Shown here: positions 51,401 to 63,490 of the stretch, piece by piece | Layout: each line of letters opens with the position of its first letter | Numbering within the stretch: position 1 is the first letter of the stretch | Assembly (NCBI GenBank): GCA_013397455.1 | Contig: VYZB01000024.1 | Coordinates: 1,698,905-1,762,904 of the forward strand | Origin: Crotophaga sulcirostris | Taxonomy: Eukaryota; Chordata; Aves; Cuculiformes; Crotophagidae | Reading direction: 5' to 3' | DNA: 64,000 bases | The notes under the pieces: generated by a model | What the model saw: only the letters and a program-made list of their open reading frames with translations | Databases searched by the model: none | What the model was told of the DNA's origin: nothing | Position numbers and translations under genes: made by a program

Positions 51401-52989
51401 GCTAACATAGAGGAAGGAGAGAAGGGGAACTGAGTTTTCTGATTGCATGTTGCAGACTCCTGGGCAGGTATTTCTAGGAAGAGTAATTATTTTAATTAGA
51501 AAAAATAAGAAGTTAAATAGCCAGATCCCTTTCTCTTCTCTAAATCCCTAGCATTTGTCTCTTGTTTCTCTGGCTTCTTCATTAAGTTCTTGAGGTCTGG
51601 GACTCAGGGCTCCATGGTAATCAAAAGTCGTTTAGACAGAAGAAAACTTATAGCTTTCTACCACTCAACAGATGGTAACATAAAGAATCTTAGTCTATAT
51701 TTATAAACAAAACATGAGTAACTGAAGGAATAAAGATGTCACAGTATCATTGATAGTGAATGGAATCACTTCAGCTGCTGCAAGTGAATTGTAAAAAAGT
51801 TTGGTGATTCAGTAGATTTTGAAGGAGAATTGCAAAACTTGGACGTCCATCTAAAGCATCCCAGAATGCTAATGGTAGGCAATTTCAAGAAAAAATGTCT
51901 ATGATGCCGGTATTTCATGACATCCTTTAGATCAGCAGTATCCAAAAAATACCTGTGGTATTTTGATAATTCTGCAGATTCCAAGAAGTGCCAACATGTG
52001 AGAAAATGTGAAATTAAACTGTATTCCTAACCTCAAAAAGTTTTGTACTTGCCTCATTTGTGCTTCATTGAAAGGTTCAAGTGAAATGGTATTTTCCATT
52101 AAATGTCTTGTTCATTTTTACTTCTGACTCCTCCACAGCTTTTGTAACAATCCCAATGCATTTTGAACCATCTGAACTTCTAAAGCTGCTATTTTGCATT
52201 ATTTGGATAAACATTTTCTTGATTAATTTTCTAAAAAGAATGTTGTTAGGAACAGAGCTACCTTTCTTATGTAGGTGAAAGCTTACACTTGGTGAAGGCC
52301 ATCAGGTTCCTATTCACATCTCAAGCCTAACAGCTGTGAAGATTCATGACTAGCAACAATAAATAAATTTTAATGTAGAGGACACTGAGTGAAATCCAGC
52401 ACAGCTCAAAAACTAGTTGTGTGTAAGTGCCATGTGTTTATTAGGAGGCTTGTGAAATCAATTTGGGCTCCAGGTTCTGCTCATTAATGACAAAAAGCCT
52501 CATACGGCATCATGAGATCATTGAGAAGAGTGACAAGACTCGGTGAAGACTTGCTGAATGTGAAGTAGCTGGAAAATCATCTTCCATAAGATAGCATTGA
52601 TACCAGGTCAAAATACAAGAAAGGTGACATGTTAGCTAGAGAAAATATACTAGCCATCAGTGCTCTGCAAGTTTAGGTTATTCTGTGACAGTATAAGAAG
52701 CACAGCAGTGAACCATTTGACACTGACATGCAAAAAAATATACAAAATTGTAATCACTGTCACTAAAAAAAACTTTTAAACACTAGGCAGGTAGACAGTT
52801 CAGAGGACAGAGACAAGGACTATTTCTTTAAGGAGAGTATGACAGACATATATAGGTTAAAGAATGGTACCAGCAATGACAGAATTTGTTCTACTTCCTA
52901 GATTACCTTGGGACAAGAACAAAAAAGTAACTAATGAAATGTTAAGAGGTAAAACAATGAACACAGATAACAGCATACACTTTTTACAG
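48479..52989. other. Non-coding DNA without a recognisable gene
   Basis: No recognisable exon. The frames at 50068-50472 (plus, 134 codons) and 51023-51448 (minus, 141 codons) are among the longer ones in the window but have no domain, no biased composition and overlapping frames on the other strand. A-rich sequence occurs at about 50752-50820. Confidence 0.6.
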
Positions 52990-53143
52990 CAATATTTTGC
53001 ACATCTATAGCACCTTCCCTTGAATGATTTCAAATCGATTTAATGAAGTTAGGCCTCAGCTTTACGATTGAGAAGACTAAAAAACAAGTAAGTGATTTGC
53101 AAAGATTATACAGGAAGCTTGCAGCGTAGCTGGGAGGAGAACA
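52990..53143 (-). mobile_element. MIR-like tRNA-derived SINE, minus orientation
   Basis: On the plus strand the order is ATCTATAGCACCTTCCCTTG, TTTACGATTGAGAAGACTAA, AAGTGATTTGCAAAGATTAT, ACAGGAAGCTTGCAGCGTAG and CTGGGAGGAGAAC. This follows the reverse complement of an old SINE with a MIR-type core ('atagcaccttccat..gaggatctcaaa', 'tttacagatg.ggaaactgagg', 'aagtgacttgcccaaggtcacacaggaagtc.gtggcagagctggga..agaac'). The copy is heavily substituted but collinear over about 150 bp. No transcription or function can be inferred. Confidence 0.7.
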
Positions 53144-56100
53144 TATTTTCTTTTATTCTCACTGTCTCCAGACATCTCAGAATTGTTTTTGCAGGACATG
53201 GTCGAAATAAGTGACATCAGGCTTGTATCTATTAAGAAGCTGATATAAATAGCAATTCAGAAGATAAGACTCAGTATAAGTCCTTGTGCTAGCATGTACA
53301 TTATTTTAATCACAGGTATACCACAGAAAGAGAAGTAGGAAATTGCCGAAGGAAAGAAATCTAAAGGAACAAATCCGATAAGATTTTGTGCTTTACAATA
53401 GTGGCCATAAATAAAAGCTGTGTGATTCATTCACAAAATGCATGCACTAAGCATTTCTGAAACTGTCAATAAATACAATATGCACATACTCCAACACTGT
53501 GGAAGTGTGAGGATGACAAAGATCCATCATGAATTCTTTGAGTTAAAGGCAAACAATCCCGACTGCTTCCTTTTTCTAAGATGCTAAAAAATAAAGAATT
53601 GTTATCTTGGGGAAGCAAAAAAGCAATTCAGTCTGGAAATAATTTATGCTTTGGTGACACAACATATATTTCAAGCCCAAGTTAGAACTGGTACTGCTCT
53701 TACTGGTAAAGAAGCTACTAAGGAAGAAATTAAAGTGTGTAATTAATCTTACAACATTACATTAACACATAAATAATTTCTCTGGCAGGTCATACAATTC
53801 ACATGCATATTTTATTAAACTGTAAGAAATAATTTTCTGTGTGACCCTGATCATCCTGCATGCTTTGAAGTTTGAAAGCCAGTAATATAGCCTATAAGTT
53901 TAAAGAAATTTAGAAAGAATTGTGAAGTTAAAAGGTACTTTTGATGTTTGTTCTTTCTCTTCTATCACAAGGGCATTCAATACAGAAGAAGTAGAAAACG
54001 TTAATGCCTAAAAAATTTCCATGGCAATCATGTTCATTTAACTCTTTCTAATCACTTAATATAAAAGGCTGGAGAGACCTATGCATTTCGAGGGAGCACA
54101 AAGATAAAGCTAGGAATTTTCTACTTTGTTGCCCACAATGTCTTCTCTTACTATCCTTTTACACATTGCTAGGAGTCATGCCTTGCACTGAGAACAGGCA
54201 CCTTTGGCTGTCAAACACAGCAATTTTTCATGTTTCTTGAGGGCGGATTCAGAGAATACCCTTTTGCCCCATAAGCATTACTGGTATCTCTGATCACACA
54301 AAAAAAAAAGCATCAGATTGCCAGTTAACATCCACTGCTTTGTCCAAACAGCCTCCTTATCCTCATCAGCTAAATGACAGCATCTGCAAACACATGGGCT
54401 GCAATGGGACACATCTGTATGGCATAAAGGTGCCATGTGATAGCCAGTCAGATTCTCAGTTTCTTTTGTTCAAAGTAATTTGAAAGTTGAAATACAGGTG
54501 ACAAATGGGGCCAGGCTGGTTGTGCTATGAATACCTTCCCTTTTTCTGTCCCATTCCCACTATTCTTCAAGTTTTGCAGGAGCTGAGTCCATTTTCTGGC
54601 ACACAACTGAGAAAAATAACGTAATTAAACAATAAATGAACACCAGTGCTGCTGAAGTTCATGGGAATTTCCCAAAGGACATACATTCATTTTACGACTG
54701 GTAAATCATACCCATTTAGAACATTTCTGACCAGTAGCACCCGCAGGTGAAAATATGCTATAGAGTAAACGCCTTGGTAAAAATAATTAATCTTCAAGTG
54801 TAGCAATGCCAAAGCTTTGTAGCTAACTATGCTCTTGACTTTTTCGGTGGTTATTCTTGGAAAGATCCTAAGTTTTTTTGCTGAGAAGGCAAATGCAGCT
54901 AGCGAAGAAAAATGAGAGGATTTCAGAGAGCAAAAAGTTAGAAAGATGAATAAAAAATGCTTCAGCAAAGGTTATAAACCCAACTCTACCCTGTCTCCTG
55001 AGCACAAATGTTTCAAGCAGTCCCACCCACCTTGTCTAACAAAGTGCAATTGCCCATTAAAATTGCAAAATCAGGACTTAAAGGGGTCATGGGTTATTCT
55101 GAACTCTAGTACTTAAAGGCAGCAAGAAACACACCCACAGGCAAACAATCACTACATGTATGTCACGTGAAATATCATGAGACTGTCAAAAGCACATTTA
55201 AATCAATTATACACAATAACAATTTCATAAAGCAGATTTCTCAGAAGTATTGATTTAAATTCCTACTAAACTGTGAAATAAAATTACCTGCCCACCAAAG
55301 ATGAGGTTTTAAGTCTCCCAGTTGGTGTAACAGTCTCTGTTTGCCAGCTGTATTGTAATAACTGAAAAGTTAACATCTCTGACTTTATAATTATTTGAAT
55401 TTTAACGAACAAGATGAATTAAATCTTTCAGCTTAGCTGCTTATGCTGTGAACCATCCTGAGTTCCTGAAAGATAAGAGATAGATTGTGCTTATTCAACA
55501 GCTTTTCTGTGTGGAGACAGAGGAAGGAAAAGAAGCCAGGTTTCTGTGGAATTTAAACTCATTATTAAAAAAAGATTATAATGGTAATTACAAATATGAG
55601 TTGTAGAATTAATTAGAGAGTTTGAGAACAGCTCTGAAATGGGTCTTCTACCACATCCAGGAAGAATGTGCTTTGTTAAAAGGTGGCCTGTCTGGATGTC
55701 CCAGCACATGCGTATACATATATGCATAAGAAAATAACTCCCTTGTAATCACACTGGTCCAAAAATACAGTTGAAAGAGCATGAAAGAACACACAATTTC
55801 TGCCAGCTTTCATTCTTTTCTCCTTGTTGTTGAAGCTTTTATCACCCTCACTGGTATCTACGTTTCACACAAAAAATATTGAACATCTTTTAAGTTTTTC
55901 CATTTCCCTCAGAATGAAAGGGATGGTGGTACATTGGTGCAATCTGCCAATAACACTAGCAAATTAAATAGGATATAAGTAGATGGTAAATTTGGCTTGT
56001 TTCCAGGCTGTAAATTCATTGTGAGCGTGGCAGATCTTCTAGCCAAAATCAGATCTTCAACAAACAACAAAATAGAGAAGGATATGAATATATCTACGAA

Positions 56101-56582
56101 CATATTTTCTTTTTTAAATGTTGCATTCTGCAATTAGAACAGACACAGGTGTGTCATATACATATACACACACATACACACAAACATATGTGCGGACTGA
56201 CTCTTCATCCACATGAATGCTGTTCATCATGTAAATTTGCAACTCTAAGTGGGGGATTAGCAACTGCTTAGGGATTTAACCTCATTTCTATGCAAAAATT
56301 CCAATCAGAGCTTAAATAAGGAGTTATTGATGAGCTAGATACATTTGCAGATGTTTCTGTCCAATACTGCTCTTCTCTTCTTGTACCGTGCTTTTTCATG
56401 TTAAACAACAGAAGCCATGTTTCAAACAATAAGAAATAGAAGTTTCTATAATCATGTTTGTTTAGAACATGCAATTTTTTGAGTGAGAATTAGTATCTTT
56501 TTATGTTGCCTTTTTTTCATATCACATATTTTTCTTCCTGTGAGATTTTCAGCGTGCTAAACACTGCAAAATGCCCTCATTC
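53144..56582. other. AT-rich non-coding DNA
   Basis: No recognisable exon or RNA gene. A TATAAAAGGCT match lies at 54060-54070 and an AC/AT microsatellite at 56156-56192. The rest is AT-rich single-copy-looking sequence. Confidence 0.62.
56156..56192 (+). repeat. Degenerate AC/AT dinucleotide repeat
   Basis: Alternating CA and TA dinucleotides (ATACATATACACACACATAC and onward) with few interruptions. Confidence 0.85.
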
Positions 56583-56842
56583 CTCAGAATTATAAAGTAG
56601 TCTTCAAAGGGTAAAAGAGCCTCTCTGTCGCACACCTTTAAGTTTGAATATTTTGATTTCCTGTGTAATTTCAATTTTGCTGTGAATCAGAACAATCTAC
56701 AGTAAACAGAAAGCGGAACTGGAGTTTGCTGATATTCTGGTCTGCCAGGAACAGGAGCTGTTATTGCAAGTCTGAAGATTTCTATACCTCTCTGATAGCT
56801 TGTATACCATCTGAATCTTATTAAATTGCTTGTGCCTGAACC
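56583..56842 (+). repeat. Diverged direct repeat, copy A
   Basis: This segment aligns in the same orientation with 59709-59948. Shared blocks in order are CAGAAT near the start, an ACCTTTA block, GATTTCCTGTGTA (56655-56667), GTGAATCA, a GAAAGC.GA block, GCCAGGA, GTCTGAAGA (56770-56778), CATCTGAATCTT (56808-56819) and ATTGCTTGTG. The spacing between copies stays near 3.11-3.12 kb along the match, so one collinear unit is repeated. No coding frame is shared because copy A has a stop where copy B is open. It may be an old transposon pair or an old local duplication. Confidence 0.65.
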
Positions 56843-58608
56843 TTTATATGTGTGGAACCTTTATGCTAATAACAAAATAGACTTTAATGAACCACAGCTT
56901 CAAAAAGAAATACTATCAAACTTGAATGACTTTTTGGAAAGGATTTTACTATCAGCATTGATTAACAAAATAAATAACATGCCAGCAAACCAAATGTGGT
57001 CTGCTACATTTGTTTGTTTCAGACTCTATTTTGGCTGCTTGACCAGTCTTTGAGATTCTTTATCCCAAAATGTATGCCACAGCCTGGTGCCAAAAGTAAC
57101 ATCCCCATCCAGCCCACTGTGTGAAATACAGTAGGAGGTCAGTAATAGAGCTACCTGGCAGAACTGGCATCATATATACAGTAAAACTGTCAAAAATGTG
57201 TAGATCAATGTACAAGAAAAAGCAGAGTGCAAAACACACAGTCACATGGCAGAAATACAGATACAGAATTGTTCCATCTCCAACTGTAGAAAATGTTCAA
57301 CCACTCCTTAGTTAAGGTGGCATTAAAACTGTAGTTTGCACTCTGATTGCGGTCAGTGTAGTATTCTGATCTGCCCCAAAACACACAGAATTTTATGACC
57401 AGCAATAGAGATGGCTCAGAAGATTTTCTAGCCCATACTTCTTTTCCAAAACTGGATCTACAATTCCTAAGCTATTTCAGATAGCCTGGTTGTCTAATAT
57501 TTAAAAGACTTCATGCAAGAAAGAATATATTTGTAAACAAGATCAATCAAACAGCTTCTTACTATCAGGTGATTAAATAACCAAGTTGATTTAAATCTTG
57601 ACATTTGTCTATCATAGTTTTGCCTCTTTTTGTTCACAGACTAATTGCTGTATGTTCCCTGGAGGTTTCCACAATTCACACTCCAGTTGTTCTTAAAGAT
57701 GACAGGCAATAATTTTTCAGAGTCATAATTAATACAGAAATTCAGATTTTTCAATCTGATGTGAGTTATAGACATTATTATCAATAAAATCATAAATCAG
57801 CCTGGATGAACTTTCACTAAGATCAAAAAGAACTGGTCACTGATGTTGTTGGGGGATGTGTGTGTGTGTCCACATACCGGTTTTACCGTTGGTGGGATGA
57901 CATTGAGAAAGAACATAATGAATTTCTATAGTTGCCGTGTGACTGTGATCCTCCTTAACCTCAAGAAATAGTCACCAGATTATTTAAAATCAGCAAGAGA
58001 ACGGGACAGTATGGGCATCGTTCTGGGGCTGTGCAGTTCCACACACCATGGTGCCTTGAGTCACAAACACTGGGGGGGGATGAGAGCAGAAGGAACCCAC
58101 AGCCCACTTCAGGCAGTGTCTGTGTAGTCTGCCATCCATGTCTTCAGACAGTCTCTTTCTGTCTTATGTATAGAAAGAACAAGGAGAAAAGACTATGTAT
58201 AAAAGCTAGCAGGGCTGAAATAATTTTGACCTGGGAGCAGTAGGCTCCCAGCACGTCAGTGTTATAAATGACCAGCTACAATGTTGTTAGACTTTCAAAT
58301 GGAAGAAAAAAAATCTTTTTGGTCTGACAATTTTCATGCCCTTAAGCAGTTTATTTTTTAATGATTGCGTTTGAAAATAAAGACTTTTAATGTGTTCTCA
58401 TATGTAGTTTATACTGCTGCCATTATGATGCCATCGCAAAATAATAACACAGACTTGATTTTTAATGATTATTCAGTTTTGCCTTTGTGTGAAGTGCAGA
58501 TATAAATTATTTTGCAGTCCTGACATTTTGTGGAGATACAATATAACCCTTCCACACCTTCCAAATATAATCAGTTCGTTTACTAGCCCAAATATTATTG
58601 TTACAGAT
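56843..58608. other. AT-rich non-coding DNA between repeat copy A and the G-rich patch
   Basis: No exon is recognised. A short TG run lies at 57857-57869. The stretch 58320-58600 is AT-rich, repeat-free sequence with several TAAT/ATTA and TGATT-like motifs. Confidence 0.6.
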
Positions 58609-58890
58609 TCCCCCTGCAGCAAACCCCCCTTGCACCACAAAAGCAAGCTGTGATTCTGCCTCCTGCATCCCCAGCATCAGCAAGAGGGGATTGAGGCATC
58701 TTCCCGGGGGGGCACAGGCAGGGGCGGTGGCAGAGGCACTGGGAGGGCTCCCGGGGGGCTCAGCTGCCTCCCCTGGCTGAGGCTCCAAGGGCTCAGGAGC
58801 AGGGGAAGGCGAGATGGCAGGGGGAGAGGGAGGAAGGAGGGATGGATGCCCAGGGCAGAGCGCTGGGTGGGGAGAGGAGCAAAGCAGCAC
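58609..58890. other. G-rich, strand-asymmetric patch
   Basis: A stretch of about 280 bp is strongly G-rich on the plus strand, with many G-runs (GGGGGGG, GGGGCGG, GGGAGGG, GGGGGAGAGGG, GGAGGG). It contains several CpG (CCCGGG twice, GGGCGG, GGCGAG, AGCGCT), which are otherwise scarce nearby, but not enough for a CpG island. The minus strand is open across it within a 182-codon frame (59055-58507) that reads Pro/Ala/Ser-rich. That openness is expected from a C-rich strand with few stop codons. I see no splice sites, domain or start context that would make it a gene. Confidence 0.6.
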
Positions 58891-59708
58891 TTTGGAGCTA
58901 CCGGCAATTTTGGTAAATCCAGGCCCTGTTTTAAACCTTAATCCATTCCTGATCACCAGCAGTGAAAGCAGAGACACACTGGTGACAGGAACGAGAGGAG
59001 AACAAAACCCTAACACAAGCAGCTTTCTGTTAGATAGCAAACATCCTCTAATCACAACTTAAATGACAGCCTGACTGGCAGCGCCGGAATCAGAATTCTG
59101 CCAGAGAGCTACAGTTTTGGAGCCTTTGCTTTGCTTTCTAGACCAAACCCATATTTTTGTCAGTAAAGCAAGCAGATTGGGCTCACATGCATGACAGGCT
59201 TGTATTATTGAGAAAGTAGGTACAATTTTTACATAGTTATTTGCAGCTGCAGTTCATTTTCTCCATGCATTGTTGCAATTTGATTATCTAAATGTCTCAG
59301 GAGACAACATATAAGCCATTGGATAATCAAAGTTTCCAATAAAGAATATTTAATTTTCAATGTGAATTTTCAATTTAAAGAGGTGGGAATAAACTGTGTG
59401 GCCCAGAAAATGGATAGCAGGGACTCAGTGAATCTTGAAAGGTAGACTTACTCATATTTTCAAAGTGGCTTATGGAGAACTTCCCAGACACTTACATACA
59501 ATTACAAAAATTCTAAACCATCATCTTCTATCAGAGGCTTTCGTGACTTTGTACTTTTGTGCTTCATTGAGGAAGTGAGGATTAAAAACCCTGCCTGGTA
59601 AGAGCAGTATAATCCTGATTTACATGCTATTTGTTCTCTTTAATATTTTTTTTCAAAACATGATCCTTTTTGAAATGTTGTTTCCAGTGTCTGTTTTACC
59701 TTTACCAC
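58891..59708. other. Non-coding DNA without a recognisable gene
   Basis: No exon or repeat is recognised. The sequence returns quickly to an AT-rich composition after the G-rich patch. Confidence 0.62.
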
Positions 59709-59948
59709 CCACAGAATGGTAAGATGCTTTTGAGCAAGAAAAAGCACCTCTTCCTACTACATACCTTTACCTTTGGATTTCCTGTGTACTTACAATTTAG
59801 CAGTGAATCAAAAACATCATCAGAAAGCAGACTTCATGTTTCTGTTGTGTTATGTTGTGCCAGGAGTGAAAGCTTTTCTAGCATGTCTGAAGAGAGCCTT
59901 AGCCTTGCGAGCACACATCTGAATCTTGTTACATTGCTTGTGAACAAG
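59709..59948 (+). repeat. Diverged direct repeat, copy B
   Basis: This is the partner of 56583-56842. Anchors are GATTTCCTGTGTA at 59776-59788, GTCTGAAGA at 59885-59893 and CATCTGAATCTT at 59916-59927, followed by ATTGCTTGTG. It is slightly shorter than copy A through a few small deletions. A 117-codon plus-strand frame (59670-60023) runs through it but has no recognisable domain and is not kept open in copy A, so I do not call it a gene. Confidence 0.65.
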
Positions 59949-60867
59949 TGGAGAACCAAAGCTGATTTTTATGCAAATCTGCCAACGTTAACCATAAGAA
60001 AGTCTCTTCAGCAGCAAGCATAGTGGCTCTGTTTTGGTATCCAGTGGTGGGGCTGTCACTAAGGCCCTCAAAATACCCTTTTTACATCACACGCTAACAA
60101 AACAGTTCCTGTTAAAATTCACCTTTGCTATAGCTCAGCAGGGAAACGATTAGACTAGGAGCCTTAATTTTTTATTAGCCAAAAGGCACCCAGTAGAGTT
60201 TCTCTCAGTCTTTTAGTGGTTTAGTATATCGTATGTGAGACCTTCCCCTCATCCTGGAGCTTTGTTATTTATTAAACTGGGAGAGGAACAAAGCTCCCAT
60301 TGGCTTCCTTCCTGGCTTCCCACCATAGCTGGGAGGCAGCTTACCTTTTTGCTTCTACTGCTCCACAGACATGGTAAAAACACCCCTTCAACCCTACAGC
60401 TTGGGTCTGATGCATTCCTGTAGCACTCTCCCCTTGGGGAAGCAGGGTATTTACTACCTTTTGCTTTTGCAGGTGCAGCAAGTTGATGTGTGAGAAAGTT
60501 GGAGGACACGTATACTTATTTCTTCCTTCTTCTGCAATACATGCTGCTTTTCGGATTCCTCTTTTCTTCCAGAAGCACAATTCAGCTAGAACCCAGCTTC
60601 CCACAACACTTCCCAGTGCCAGGGGACTGATGCCAATTCACTAGTTCCTAGTAAATAACTTCCTCCTGACAATTTGCCACATATGTTTCCCTCTAAAAAC
60701 CTCCAGTCAAATTTCACGTGGGGAGGTCTCGATGGGCTCAGAAGAAGAGATAAAGATGAAAGGTTCTCTGTTCTGCAGATATCTGGCTGTTTCCTTCATG
60801 AAAAGGTGTGTCTGCAGGGAATCCAGTGGGAAACCTTGCATCCAAAACATACCATCATCTCTCTTCC

Positions 60868-60960
60868 ATTCCATTCTGGGCAAGTCACTCCATATCTCTA
60901 TCTTAAGAAGATTGTTATCCTTTCTTGCCCCAGCTACACAGTATTGTTGCACTACAGCAC
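60868..60960 (+). mobile_element. MIR-like SINE fragment (weak candidate)
   Basis: TTCTGGGCAAGTCACTCCAT, then ATCTCTATCTTAAGAAG, resembles the MIR-type core block 'ct.gggcaagtcacttaacctctctgt'. The following GTATTGTTGCACTACAGCAC may correspond to the 'gggttgttgtgaggat' part. Only part of the element is recognisable. Confidence 0.4.
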
Positions 60961-61339
60961 TGATACTGCCATACTGGAGCAACTTTTCAGTGAAGCTCCA
61001 CCAGATTAAAAGAAAAATAAGCATGAAAATATTAATCAGGCCATCTTTCACCGAGGAATAATAAGAGAGTTAATAAGCAACAAGGACCCAACACTAAGTT
61101 TCATATGTAATCCTTTTTCTCTGGTGCTCTGGAATGTATGTAGGATTGATATGAAATCCGGATGAATCAGAGTTTCTCCTCTTGCTGCAAGGCAGATGGA
61201 TGTTGATGAACAATTAACCTGAGCCTCTTTGCACAAAGGTGTGCTGAAAAATCATGTTACAATACAGACAAAATGACACAAAATGATGTTTTCTCTTTTT
61301 TGGCCACAATGAAGTACCATGAAGGTACAGAAATTTTTC

Positions 61340-61357
61340 TTTTTTTTTTTTTTTTTT
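61340..61357 (+). repeat. T18 homopolymer
   Basis: Eighteen consecutive T, preceded by another short T-run. It could be the tail of a minus-strand retroposon, but no body is recognised beside it. Confidence 0.9.
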
Positions 61358-63395
61358 AATTTTATCTGCATCAATCTGAGTAGCTTATAACATCAGACAA
61401 TCCATTATTAGCATAACATGCACTCTCACAGCAGCATTTCTTTGTTCTGTGTTACTCAGTTGGAAATAAATTACAAGAGTCTTGTATGGATTACCAAACC
61501 CAACTATTTTATCAGCTTCACAGATGTTAGAACACACAAGGTACACCTAGCATCACTACAGAGTGCTACCATATGAGTGTTTTTCACTTAAAAAGCTATA
61601 TCAACCCTTTTCTGCCATTGGGGTATATGAAAAATAGCACTTTTCCTTCATTTTTTTTGAATCAGAAATTATACTATAAGACATCCAAGTGCAAAGGTGC
61701 AGAGATTGAGGATGGCCCGCGTAAAAGCCAGGAATGCAACTTGCTACATAAGATTTGTCAGTGTTTCAGGGGTCCCTCTCAGTTTTCAAAGAGACGGTTA
61801 TATTCTGTGTACAGGTGACATCTGTTGCTAGTTCACTGGCAGTTTGGTAAGAGTCACGATACATGTGAGATATGATCTAGACAAAGCAAAATGATCTAGC
61901 TGTCTAATTTAATCACTAAATTACCAGCATAGGTTAAGTTAGACAAAGTACACGTGATAAAGACTCTACTCTTGCAGACATACACTTGATCTTTGCAATA
62001 CCAGCAAATGTACTATATAGAGCAGTAAAATCTGTATGCCTTCTTTAGCGCTAAAACCAGGTTTACCTCTGTCTCCGGGTGAACTTGTGATGACGAAGAA
62101 ATAGATACATGTTTTATTTGGCATGAGGAAAAAAAATCCATCCTCCAATCTGAATTTAAAAGGAAAATTTGGTCTTGAAAATTAAATGTAAGTATGAAAT
62201 TTGGCATGGCTCTGACTCAAGGCTTGTTTTCGCACATAGTTCACAATAATGAGATAGCAGTAACCTGTAAGAAATGGAGCATTCCAAACTAATCTTCACA
62301 ACAAGTTGTTCACCTGGAATTCTAACAACTGTGTTTTATTAAACCATGGCCCGGTACTGTGATGATTTTTAAGCAGAATTGCAAGTTTTTGAAACATAAG
62401 TTAATTTTTTCATAACATCTATTTGTGTATGCGTATCTGCTTCCAAAAAAATATATATTTCTTGAAAAAAAAAATGTGGTTATGTCTTCCGAGAAATCAG
62501 ACCCACCAGAATTGCTTTACATCAAGTGAACCCTTCACTTTTCTGTACTGTATCATAACCCTCATTCACAACAACTCTCACCATACTGGAAATACCATGT
62601 TTTCCAAACATTGCCTAGCAGTTCCTGTTAACTGAGCATACTACTGTTGTTAACTTCAGGGTTGCGTACTAGACCATAATGAGTCTTGTGAAAGACAGTA
62701 GATGCCTTTTAAAACATACAAATTGCATAGATGATGAATTGCCTCTGATAAACTGTTTTTTAAGCTGCTCTGAAAGTGAATTAACTTCCAAATGCTTTCA
62801 TGAGTGAAAGATTTCTTTTTTGTATCTAAAGTTTTGGTTTTTTATTGGTTATTTGAAAAAATCTGCAGGAGATGGAGCAATAAAAATTTATTAAAAAATG
62901 TGGAAGTCAAAACTGCATCCACAGTGAAAGCTGACAGCATGTGCTTAGCTCATCCTGTGGTGCCTCTGCACTGCAGAGGTCTCTCAGCAGAAACAGTCTG
63001 CAGCAATGCCAAGACACAGAAGGCAAGTTACAGATGGTTATTTCAGCTTTCTCTGTGAACCCACTTCCATTATCATCAAAATTAAAATGAAAAGATCTCT
63101 CATGTCCTCCCATTGCAGCTCTACCGCCCAGTTCTTGTTTTGTCCTTCACATTAGGCAAGGAGAATCGGAGAATGACAACTTATGATTTCATAAATTCTT
63201 GTTTTGCAGATGCTGGAGATATTTCTATTTGGCTTTTATATAAACTCACCATCAGTGGGCTTTATTTCTCCTTGCTGAGATATTTCTAGACTTAAATTAG
63301 CACACTTCTATTCTGATGCTGCCTCAAGGGCACAGCAGTCTATGTCAGTCTCCATATCAATCTCTACAAGTTTTTGAGCTCTTCTATTGGCAATT

Positions 63396-63490
63396 GCATA
63401 AGAGGAACACAAATGCTACTGGATCAGACCTAGGACCTATCCAACCCCAAGTGCCATTTCTGATGCTGCCAATACCACAAGCATCAGAGA
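63396..63490 (+). repeat. Old amniote interspersed repeat fragment (candidate)
   Basis: The segment reads AAGAGGAACACAAATGCTAC, then TGGATCAGACC, CCTATCCAACCC, TGATGCTGCCAATACCACAA and GCATCAGAGA. This matches in order a common decayed amniote repeat with the hallmark 'agaggaacac..gaattgccatactgg.tcagacca..ggtccatc.ag.ccagtatc...cagtggccaataccagatgcttcagag'. I do not know its family name with certainty. It explains part of the 104-codon frame at 63316-63630, which should not be taken as a gene. Confidence 0.55.

Noticed and set aside
51023..51448. 141-codon minus-strand open frame
   Set aside because: No recognisable domain, cysteine-rich but irregular, and overlapped by another open frame on the plus strand. 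A length like this is expected by chance in 64 kb with six frames.
59670..60023. 117-codon plus-strand frame across repeat copy B
   Set aside because: The homologous copy A has in-frame stops, so the frame is not preserved between copies.
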